Assembly (NCBI RefSeq): GCF_023278085.1
Contig: NZ_CP066265.1
Location: forward strand, 712,501 to 776,500
Direction: 5' to 3'
Length of the DNA: 64,000 bases
DNA from: Pseudomonas syringae
GTDB taxonomy: Bacteria > Pseudomonadota > Gammaproteobacteria > Pseudomonadales > Pseudomonadaceae
In this document: positions 10,253 to 18,026 of the stretch, one piece after another
Layout of the letters: every line of letters begins with the position of its first letter
Position numbering within the stretch: position 1 is the stretch's first letter
Position numbers and translations under genes: made by a program
Notes under the pieces: model-generated
What the model was told of the DNA's origin: nothing
Databases searched by the model: none
Seen by the model: only the letters and a program-made list of their open reading frames with translations

Positions 10253-12342
10253 GCCGCACGTTTGACGACCTGTCGCCCTCTGCGCTGGACGATGCCGGCC
10301 TTGCCGAGCTGAGTCCGCTGACCAGGGTCGACGACCTGTTGATGCTCCTCGAACGCTGGGTCGAGCGCGGCTGGTTGCGCGCACTGGACCGGGCGTTCGT
10401 CGCGTTCCTTGGCGAACTCGATCCGCAGTCCGATCCGTTGGTGCTGGTGGCTGCGGCGTTTACCAGTCATCAGCTTGGCCACGGTCATGTCTGCCTTGAC
10501 CTCTACGAGACGTTGAAAGAACCGGACTTCGCCTTGTCGTTGCCGCCCGAAGGCGATCTGCAAAGCACACCCATGCTGTTGCCATCGCAATTACTGGCGG
10601 CACTGGACGGTGCGACCTGGTGCGAGGCCCTGGCCCGCAGCACGCTGGTGGCCGAGGTGGGCGATTCCAGTGCCGAGGCGCTGCAAAAACCGTTGGTGCT
10701 GGCGGAGCGGCGTCTGTACCTGCGCCGCTACTGGACCTACGAACGCCGTATCGCTACGGCCCTGCGTCAACGACTGGCACACGCCGACGCTGCGCCAGAA
10801 GACCTGCCGCAGCGCCTGGACGCGTTGTTCGGGCCTGCTGATTCTGCGCCGGACGCCGTCATTGACTGGCAGAAACTGGCCTGCGCGCTGGCAACTCGTC
10901 GAGCATTCAGCATCATTACCGGAGGCCCTGGCACCGGCAAGACCACCACTGTTGTGCGCTTGCTGGCGTTGCTTCAGGCACCTGCCGTGCAGCGCGGCCA
11001 GCCGCTACGCATCAGGCTGGCCGCCCCGACCGGCAAGGCAGCGGCACGTCTCACCGAGTCCATCAGTCAGCAAGTACAGAGCCTGGATGTCAGCGCCGAG
11101 GTGCGACAGAAAATCCCCAGCGAAGTGACCACCGTGCATCGCCTGCTGGGCAGTCGTCCCGGTACTCGGCACTTCCGTCACCACGCCGGGAATCTGCTGC
11201 CACTGGACGTGCTGGTCGTCGACGAAGCATCCATGATCGACCTGGAAATGATGGCCAATCTGCTCGACGCGCTGCCGCCCCATGCACGCATGGTTCTACT
11301 GGGTGACAAGGACCAGTTGGCCTCGGTTGAAGCGGGCGCAGTGCTGGGCGATTTGTGTCGCGACGCCGAAGAGGGGTTCTACAGCCCCGACACCCAGGCC
11401 TGGCTTGAAGCCGTCAGTGGCGAAGACCTGAGCAAAGGATCGCTGCAACCGGGTGATGCGCAACAGCATCCCTTGGCCCAGCAAGTGGTCATGCTGCGTC
11501 ACTCACGCCGCTTCGGCCAAGGCAGCGGCATCGGCCAACTGGCCCGGCTGGTCAATCAGCAGCAGGACAAGCAGGCACGTGCGTTGCTGTCGGCTGGCAG
11601 TCACGCCGACCTGTTCGCCTTGGCGCTCAAGGGCGAGCAGGACTTCAAGTTCGAACGACTGGTGCTGGACGGCCTTGGCAAAGGCGAGCAAGGCCCGCAG
11701 GGTTATCGGCATTATCTCAACGTGCTGGCCGCCGAACGTCCTGCGCAAGGCTCGGCACTCGACGACGCGTGCTGGACGCTCTGGGCGCGCTCGGTGCTGA
11801 ACGCTTTCGACGCATTTCAGTTGCTGTGCGCTGTGCGCAAAGGTCCGTGGGGCGTGCAAGGCCTGAACCAGCGCATCACCCACGCACTGTTCAACGCTGG
11901 CCTGATCGAAAACGAACAGCAGTGGTACGAAGGCCGCCCGGTGCTGATGACCCACAACGATTACGGCCTCGGCCTGATGAACGGTGACATCGGCATCACC
12001 CTGCGATTGCCCGAGCGTGACGGCGACGGCAAACAAGTCCTGCGCGTCGCCTTCCCGCGTAACGACGGCACTGGCGGAGTACGCTTCGTCCTGCCCAGCC
12101 GCCTCAACGAAGTGGAAACCGTGTACGCCATGACCGTGCACAAATCCCAAGGCTCGGAATTCGCCCACACCGCCCTCATCCTGCCCGAAGCGCTCAACCC
12201 GGTGCTGACCAAAGAACTGATCTACACCGGCATCACCCGCGCCAAACACTGGTTCAGCCTGATCGAACCCCGCCAGGGCATCTTCGAAGAAGCCCTGCGC
12301 CGCAAGGTCAAACGCCTGAGTGGGTTGATGTTGGGGCTTTGA
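10249..12342 (+). CDS. recD: Exodeoxyribonuclease V alpha chain RecD
   Basis: A 697-aa RecD, the fast 5'-3' helicase subunit. Walker A ITGGPGTGKTTT sits at about residues 223-234. Motif Ia AAPTGKAAARL, Walker B VLVVDEASMID, LLGDKDQLASVEAGAVLGD, and the C-terminal motif TVHKSQGSEF with LIYTGITRAK complete the superfamily 1 set. It is the last gene of recCBD and starts inside the recB stop codon. The family is normally expressed at low constitutive level, and no regulatory site was seen. Confidence 0.97.
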   Translation: MSRTFDDLSPSALDDAGLAELSPLTRVDDLLMLLERWVERGWLRALDRAFVAFLGELDPQSDPLVLVAAAFTSHQLGHGHVCLDLYETLKEPDFALSLPPEGDLQSTPMLLPSQLLAALDGATWCEALARSTLVAEVGDSSAEALQKPLVLAERRLYLRRYWTYERRIATALRQRLAHADAAPEDLPQRLDALFGPADSAPDAVIDWQKLACALATRRAFSIITGGPGTGKTTTVVRLLALLQAPAVQRGQPLRIRLAAPTGKAAARLTESISQQVQSLDVSAEVRQKIPSEVTTVHRLLGSRPGTRHFRHHAGNLLPLDVLVVDEASMIDLEMMANLLDALPPHARMVLLGDKDQLASVEAGAVLGDLCRDAEEGFYSPDTQAWLEAVSGEDLSKGSLQPGDAQQHPLAQQVVMLRHSRRFGQGSGIGQLARLVNQQQDKQARALLSAGSHADLFALALKGEQDFKFERLVLDGLGKGEQGPQGYRHYLNVLAAERPAQGSALDDACWTLWARSVLNAFDAFQLLCAVRKGPWGVQGLNQRITHALFNAGLIENEQQWYEGRPVLMTHNDYGLGLMNGDIGITLRLPERDGDGKQVLRVAFPRNDGTGGVRFVLPSRLNEVETVYAMTVHKSQGSEFAHTALILPEALNPVLTKELIYTGITRAKHWFSLIEPRQGIFEEALRRKVKRLSGLMLGL

Positions 12343-12409
12343 ACCTGCCAACGCCCGTGCCCAATCGGGCTGCATCGTGAAGGCCCCGAAAAGCTGGCTT
12401 CTTCCCGGG

Positions 12410-12553
12410 GGCGTAGCAGCGAACTTGTTCGCGATCTGCCGGGAACCGGCAGTAAAGCCGGTGCATGCGGTACATCCGACGCAACCGAGATCACCGATGA
12501 CTATCGTGCCAATGCGCGTTGGCACGCGTCCCTTGACGCTCCGTGTCACAGAT
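12410..12553. repeat. Two intergenic palindromic repeats between recD and the T6SS module
   Basis: The 305-nt gap between recD and the convergent T6SS module holds two repeat types. At 12420-12433 lies CGAACTTGTTCGCG, the core of the repeat that forms an array at 37132-37445, followed by the hairpin CCGGCAGTAAAGCCGG. At 12498-12553 lies a degraded copy of the GCGTCC-type REP, in reverse orientation, with TATCGTGCCAATGCGCGTTGGCACG. Such elements often end converging transcripts. Confidence 0.7.
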
Positions 12554-12647
12554 ATCCAGCCTTGCGCTATATCAGGCGTAACTGAGGTTGGAGTTTTGCC
12601 TTTACCCGACCTCGAGCAACGCTTCGCTACAGACTTTACACAACACC

Positions 12648-13700
12648 TCACACGCCATAATCCACATACCGCGCCATCAGATTGGGGCGGCTAAATGTGT
12701 CGATGGCATACACCCGCTGCCACATCGCGCCGACCTCGGCTTTGAACGTGCCGTTGTCCATGTCGATCCAGTAGCGCGGGTTGCGGCCGTTTTGCTGGTC
12801 GTAGCTGGCGGTAACCGGGTCTAAATGCCGGTACGGTTCGAACAGCGGAATGTCCGGAATCGGACCGCTGACGTCCATGTAGTTTTGCAGAAAGTCCCAG
12901 AGCGCGCAGGGGCGTTGCTGGAAGTCGTCGGGACCGAGCAATGCGTGAAAGTTGATGCGCTGATCTTCGTAGCGATGCTGGAGTAGCAGGCCATAGTACG
13001 ATCCATGGCGATCACGCGTGGTAACCATGTAGGCATCGAACTCGTAGAACGGGGCGATGAACTCGTCGATTACTCCTTCTTTTCGGTGGCGTTTGTAGTC
13101 GAAGATCGTGACCAGGCCGGTTCTGCGGTTGAGCTCCCAGAGTGGGCCTTTTGGAGGACGGAACCAGATTTTGGGGAAGTGATTTACAACGATGTGGCCT
13201 ATGACCCAGCAAAGTAGAGGAGGGAGAGAAATAAAGTAGCCGCCTCCAATAAGTGTGTCGAAAAAATCAACTTTTGTGTAGGAGTTTCTCGAGGCGATAT
13301 ACATCATAAGTACTATAAGTACATGGAATGGCGTAAATATTAGAAATGACCATTTTCCACCAAGATACGCGTAAATCCAGATTTGCGAATTCATAGGGAG
13401 CTGTGCAAAGCGCAGACGCTCGTGATCGTATTTTTGATGAAGGTCTACTCCTTCAAACGGCGAGGGAGGAGACGCGTCGTCATCTATCTTCTCCCGCTTC
13501 CTCTCGTTGAGCTTTTCCTCAAGGCGCATTTCAGTTGGAGTTGGCTCATTAAAAATACTGTCAGGTGCTATTGCCTTGGTATGTCCCCAAGGCAAGCGTT
13601 TGCCTTGGAAAGACTGCGCAGGCGGGGTTGACTGGAGTGGCGTACGGCCCAGTATGAAACTATCGGGTCCAAAATAGTGGTGTGCCTCTGATTTAGTCAT
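12648..13700 (-). CDS. Probable immunity/accessory membrane protein of the T6SS module
   Basis: A 350-aa protein with no signal peptide. Two hydrophobic segments lie near residues 115-135 (WSFLIFTPFHVLIVLMMYIAS) and 150-172 (GGGYFISLPPLLCWVIGHIVV), so it is probably an inner-membrane protein. The C-terminal two thirds are soluble, with WELNRRTGLVTIFDY and ALLGPDDFQQRP. Its start overlaps the last codons of the effector gene by 8 nt, so the two are made together. Position, coupling and membrane placement fit an immunity protein against a membrane-damaging effector. That role is inference. A DUF6708-type family is one possible match but I cannot confirm it. The gene is AT-rich compared with vgrG. 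Confidence 0.6.
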   Translation of the reverse strand: MTKSEAHHYFGPDSFILGRTPLQSTPPAQSFQGKRLPWGHTKAIAPDSIFNEPTPTEMRLEEKLNERKREKIDDDASPPSPFEGVDLHQKYDHERLRFAQLPMNSQIWIYAYLGGKWSFLIFTPFHVLIVLMMYIASRNSYTKVDFFDTLIGGGYFISLPPLLCWVIGHIVVNHFPKIWFRPPKGPLWELNRRTGLVTIFDYKRHRKEGVIDEFIAPFYEFDAYMVTTRDRHGSYYGLLLQHRYEDQRINFHALLGPDDFQQRPCALWDFLQNYMDVSGPIPDIPLFEPYRHLDPVTASYDQQNGRNPRYWIDMDNGTFKAEVGAMWQRVYAIDTFSRPNLMARYVDYGV

Positions 13701-16700
13701 TGGCGGGGGCCTTATAGGTCACTTCATCGGCCCAGAAAGGCTGATTGATTTTGGTGAAGTTAGGGCGCGACCAATCTTGTCCGTACTGGGTCGGATCCCT
13801 AAGCGGCGGAGCGGGGAAGTAATATTTTTCTTCACCGTCGGTTATGATGAATTGAGCTCTCACAGCCCATTGGTAATAGTGTCTACTGCTGCCAGTCGGT
13901 GAAAAATTATTAATAGGCGTAATAAAGAATAGTTCAAGTGCGTCAGCGTACAGGCGCTGTGCCTTGGGTGTTTCAGGTCTATCAGCGATATCAATATGTG
14001 CGCGATAGGGAACACCCTGATTGTTGATTCTTTCAGTGACACGACACTGCCTGCATTCAGCTTGAATACTGAAGTTCTCAAGATTGTCTATGAGTCCCGG
14101 CAAACGACTCTGCAGACGAATTACTGTGTCTGCGCTGCGTATGGCGTGCGGTAACTCAGCATGGGAATCAAATTTGGCATGTGGCTGATAATACGGATTT
14201 TTTTCAATGGAGATGCTTATGCCGGCTAGCAGGCTGGTCAGTCGATAGAACGCCTCTGATGGGTCTTGCAAATATCGATCGATAGAATTGCTTTCGCCGA
14301 ATGGACCGTTTTCCAGCCAGGACTCCAGCGGAGTTGAGCTAAGTATTAAGACCAAACCAACGCCTACGCCGATCAGCAATAGCGCAGCCCAGCCAAGCAT
14401 AGTAAGTTTCAGAAGGGGAGCAGCCGCTCCAAATAAAGTTCCTAGTGAGCCTGCTAACCCGCCAAAAGAAATCAATAAATATCCGTACAGCGCTTGATCG
14501 TTCCATTGCCAGGCATACCATGCATCAACGGCATTTGCTGCGGATAAAAACCAGCCAGAAAAGAAAAGACCTACAAGCCGGCCAGTAACCTTTTCGGTAA
14601 GCTTTTGAGCTAAGGTTTTTCCCAAAAAGGTCGCTGCCTTTTCCGACGAAATATTGAACAAGGTTTTTCTAGCTGCGGAAATCGAAGATTGTTGACCTGC
14701 TAACTTGACTGCCAAGGCTTCCAACGCTATCGCAAAATCCAGACCAGCACCGAATATGCCTAAATCCGTTCTAACTGCGCCTTTCTCCCTAACCGCCTGC
14801 TCCCACGCAGATATTTCCGAACTCACATTCCAAACCTCCAACATCAACACCGCCAGGCAAAACGGCGTCGACGCCAGCACCCTATAAACCGCCTTGTTCT
14901 TCTGCGAGTCCAGCCCTTCTATTGCTTCACTCAGCCCGCTTTTCGCCCGGATATGAGCCACTTCCGCATCACTCACCTTACCTGCCGTTTCCCGAGCGTT
15001 TTTCAGCGTTCGGTTCATGTCACCGACCACCTGCGCAGTCTTGTGCCCGCGAGGTATCACCAGTACCCAATTGTCGCCCGTGGGCAGGCGGGTCGGGGGC
15101 GGCGGGGCGATGTCGCCGAAGGGGCTGCCGTCGGCGCGCAGGTATTCGCCATACCGTGTCTTTGGCAATGATTCCCGGCCGGGGAGGTCTTCCAGGCCGA
15201 ATACGTAATGCTGAGGCGTAACCTGATTGCGGGGGATCAGAAAGGCAGCGCCGAAATGCTCGGGCATCATGCTGCGCAGCTGTTGCACGCCGCGGCCCTG
15301 GCGGTTGATGTTGATCTGGTGTGCGTTGGCACCGAGTCGCTCTTGCATGTGGGCCAGCCGGTCAGTGGCGGACCTGGCTTTGGTATTCGCGCTTTGCACA
15401 TTGCCTTTGGCTGATGCGAGCGCCTGGCTGGCCTTGTCGACTGCATGTGCTGCGCCGTCTGCGGCGCTCTGCAGATTTTCGAAGATCCCGACCAGCGCGG
15501 CCGTTGTGGCTTTGCCGTTGTTGATGAGAAAGAAGCTCTGCAGGCTGTCGCCTTCCAGCAGGTTGGCCAGCGTGGCGGCGTCCAGCGTGACTTGAGCGAC
15601 GGGATCGGGCGTTGGCCTGTTCTCGAAGCCCGCGAGTTCGGTGGCCCGGAAGCGGCCATCGCCCAGGTTTTTATCGCCCTTGACTGGCGTCACATATGGC
15701 GCGCATGCGATTTGCAGGTCGCACTCGGGCCACAGCATCGTGTGCAGAGGCGAGGCTTCGTCGCTGGCGATACCGTTCAGAAACTTTTGTCCCGGACTCA
15801 CAGCCTGATCCCAAAGACCAACACCGGTGACCGCATCCACAATGTCGCCACCGGGTGCCAGCGGATCGAGATTGGAGGGCACCAGCGCGACGCTCGCCAG
15901 TGTCCGGCTCAACTCGTACAGTGCCGCCACGTATTCAAAGCCGTTCAGACTCAGGTGGTCGGCCAGCATTTGCACGGTGCCGGCTTGCTTCAGGCTGTCG
16001 ACCAGCGCGTCTTGAGCGCCGATCATGTGCCGCCAGACCATGGCGCGTTCAATGGTGGCGGTGCATTGATTGATGGCTTGCCTGCCGGGCTCATGCAGCT
16101 TCGCCATTGTTGCGTGCAGCGGGTTTTCCTGGCCGCGAATACTGCGCGGCACGACCAATTGTTGTACCAGCAGCGCGCTGGCGTGATGAGGTTGACGAAT
16201 GGCCTGTCGGGCGCACAGGCCGAACAGTTGCTGGCAAGTGTCGACGCGTTGTCGCAAATGACGCAGCCTAAAACACGCATCGTCCAGCAGCACGCCGCAG
16301 ACCTGACGCTGCCGCGCGTTGCTCAGTACATCTACTGAATTTGTCTGGGCTTCCCAGAGCGTATACGTATCGTTGGTTTCACCATCTGTTTCAACCGGTA
16401 AGCTGGCCAGCAGCGCATCGGCCATTGCCGTCGGTTCCAGATGCTTGATGCCCTGAACGGTCGTGCCTCTCGCAGCCTGTGCCAGAAAGGCTTTGGCTTC
16501 TCTGAAAGACTCGACTGGAAACTGCCCCGACAGATCACACAGATAGCGCGCCGGATGATCCAGCAACCGTTCGTAACCGGGCTGTCGAGCGCGCTGCGGG
16601 GCCGCCAGGCTGACCGGGAAGGCGCCTTGCTCCAGATTCAGGCGAGTGGCTTTGACCTGAGCGAGGACAGCCTGGGCCGTATAATCCTGTGCATCAAATT

Positions 16701-17472
16701 CGGAAAACGCCTTAAGCATCGCCGCGCCATCGGGCCTGCCTTTGTAGAGGTCTGTGAAGCGCTCTTTCGAGCAGCTCAGGTCAGGGCTTTTGCAGCGCTG
16801 TGCTCTCAGAGCCGCATCGTTCTCCAGGCGCTCAAGACGCGGCGCGCTGAGCTGTATTTCCGAGAAGCACAGTTGCAGATCCTGCACACGTCGGTTGTTG
16901 CAGATTGCCGGCAGCCAGATGTCTTCGAGTGCTGCGCCGGTTGCTTTGCGCTCGCCGGCCAGGAAACCGTCTTGCTGACGATAACGGGCGACGTCTATGT
17001 CGTGGTAAGTGCTGCCGGTTTCGCTGACTTGAATCTCCAGTTCACGCCACAGCCTCTCTTGATAAAACACGTACACGTAACCCGCGCGAGCCAAAACGGG
17101 CGTGCCCAGGTCGTACACGGTCTTTGAACCAGGCAGTGGCACGAATGGCAGTACCGGCACGATCTGGTTGAACTGCGCATCGGCCTGACGCGGCGTTACT
17201 TGCGGATTGCTGAGCAGGGGCAGGCGAATCGGCTCGCCTTCGATAGTCGCGATCTGCAGATGCAGGTGCGCGCCGTCGATGTGATCCCAGACCTCCAGGA
17301 CGCTGCTGTAAAGCGTGTGGTCCAGCTTTTCCGGTTGTGACGGATAAACCTGATCACCTTTGGCGCTGACCAACAGAAGCTGTTGCTGGTCCGGATGATC
17401 CTTGCCCACGATCTGGGCGATCAGCTTCCCCGTTTCGCAGGACGGTCCTGCGCTCAAGCGGCTGGCGGTCAT
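13693..17472 (-). CDS. Candidate T6SS membrane-disrupting effector (VasX-like layout)
   Basis: A 1259-aa protein without signal peptide. Residues about 100-160 (PVLPFVPLPGS, then LARAGYVYVFYQERLWRELEI) resemble the N-terminal region of VasX-type effectors. Residues about 610-850 are rich in Ala and charged residues and look coiled (DKASQALASAKGNVQSANTK). Hydrophobic segments follow near 860-880 (VYRVLASTPFCLAVLMLEVW) and at about 967-1044, including LLKLTMLGWAALLLIGVGVG. About 210 soluble residues end the protein. It starts in the stop of the DUF4123 gene (ATGA) and lies two genes after vgrG, the standard order for VgrG-delivered effectors. Pore formation is inferred from the layout. The C-terminal third is clearly more AT-rich than the front, as in effectors that swap their toxic ends. 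An unrelated large exported protein remains possible. Confidence 0.65.
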   Translation of the reverse strand: MTASRLSAGPSCETGKLIAQIVGKDHPDQQQLLLVSAKGDQVYPSQPEKLDHTLYSSVLEVWDHIDGAHLHLQIATIEGEPIRLPLLSNPQVTPRQADAQFNQIVPVLPFVPLPGSKTVYDLGTPVLARAGYVYVFYQERLWRELEIQVSETGSTYHDIDVARYRQQDGFLAGERKATGAALEDIWLPAICNNRRVQDLQLCFSEIQLSAPRLERLENDAALRAQRCKSPDLSCSKERFTDLYKGRPDGAAMLKAFSEFDAQDYTAQAVLAQVKATRLNLEQGAFPVSLAAPQRARQPGYERLLDHPARYLCDLSGQFPVESFREAKAFLAQAARGTTVQGIKHLEPTAMADALLASLPVETDGETNDTYTLWEAQTNSVDVLSNARQRQVCGVLLDDACFRLRHLRQRVDTCQQLFGLCARQAIRQPHHASALLVQQLVVPRSIRGQENPLHATMAKLHEPGRQAINQCTATIERAMVWRHMIGAQDALVDSLKQAGTVQMLADHLSLNGFEYVAALYELSRTLASVALVPSNLDPLAPGGDIVDAVTGVGLWDQAVSPGQKFLNGIASDEASPLHTMLWPECDLQIACAPYVTPVKGDKNLGDGRFRATELAGFENRPTPDPVAQVTLDAATLANLLEGDSLQSFFLINNGKATTAALVGIFENLQSAADGAAHAVDKASQALASAKGNVQSANTKARSATDRLAHMQERLGANAHQININRQGRGVQQLRSMMPEHFGAAFLIPRNQVTPQHYVFGLEDLPGRESLPKTRYGEYLRADGSPFGDIAPPPPTRLPTGDNWVLVIPRGHKTAQVVGDMNRTLKNARETAGKVSDAEVAHIRAKSGLSEAIEGLDSQKNKAVYRVLASTPFCLAVLMLEVWNVSSEISAWEQAVREKGAVRTDLGIFGAGLDFAIALEALAVKLAGQQSSISAARKTLFNISSEKAATFLGKTLAQKLTEKVTGRLVGLFFSGWFLSAANAVDAWYAWQWNDQALYGYLLISFGGLAGSLGTLFGAAAPLLKLTMLGWAALLLIGVGVGLVLILSSTPLESWLENGPFGESNSIDRYLQDPSEAFYRLTSLLAGISISIEKNPYYQPHAKFDSHAELPHAIRSADTVIRLQSRLPGLIDNLENFSIQAECRQCRVTERINNQGVPYRAHIDIADRPETPKAQRLYADALELFFITPINNFSPTGSSRHYYQWAVRAQFIITDGEEKYYFPAPPLRDPTQYGQDWSRPNFTKINQPFWADEVTYKAPAND

Positions 17473-18026
17473 TGTGGAAATTCCTTGTTCTGGCGACGCA
17501 GTGCTTGTTCTTGACGCGGGCTCAAAGCCAAAGCCATCGAAGGCTGCGGCGGTGCCCAGCGAGAGGCGTGCGGATTATCGATGCTGATCCAGCGCTGGTT
17601 GCCTTGAGCGAGGTCCGCCCAGGTTCCGCCATGCCAACAAAGTCGAGAAATGGGCCCCAGCCACTGGGCGCTGGATTGCGGTGTTTCAGCGGTAAAGAAA
17701 TAGCTGGCAGTCACTGGGTGTGAATAGCGTAAAACGCCTCGGCGTATCCCCTCGAACCGGACAACCAAAATGTGCCTGAGATGAGCGAGCACGACCTCGG
17801 CCGGTGAAGCACTTTCGACGATCAGGCCGGGCCAGCCTTCGGGCGTTTCACGAACGATGTCCAGTAGTGAATTCTGGCCGGACGCATCCAGCAATATGGG
17901 GCTTTTCTCCCGGTAAGCGGCCAGTTCGGTCTTGTCGAACAGCAGCGTTGGCGCAGGGTCTGGCAGCGTCTGGTAAAGCCTTTCCAGTAGCGAGTCAGTG
18001 CGTTCCAGCAACAGATAGATGCTCAT
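17469..18026 (-). CDS. DUF4123 T6SS effector chaperone/adaptor
   Basis: A 185-aa protein of the DUF4123 (Tap-1/TEC) type. The recognisable parts are SIYLLLERTDSLLERLYQ near the N-terminus, the central LVVRFEGIRRGVLRYSHPVTASYFF, and the aromatic-rich stretch WLGPISRLCWHG. Family members load a specific effector on to the tip protein VgrG and are not secreted themselves. ATG 18026 is chosen because it overlaps the vgrG stop (ATGA). Its own stop overlaps the effector start in the same way. This coupling suggests matched amounts of VgrG, chaperone and effector. Confidence 0.82.
   Translation of the reverse strand: MSIYLLLERTDSLLERLYQTLPDPAPTLLFDKTELAAYREKSPILLDASGQNSLLDIVRETPEGWPGLIVESASPAEVVLAHLRHILVVRFEGIRRGVLRYSHPVTASYFFTAETPQSSAQWLGPISRLCWHGGTWADLAQGNQRWISIDNPHASRWAPPQPSMALALSPRQEQALRRQNKEFPQ

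Noticed and set aside
11503..12651. 382-aa open frame on the minus strand across recD
   Set aside because: Mirror of recD codon bias with biased composition; no domain seen.
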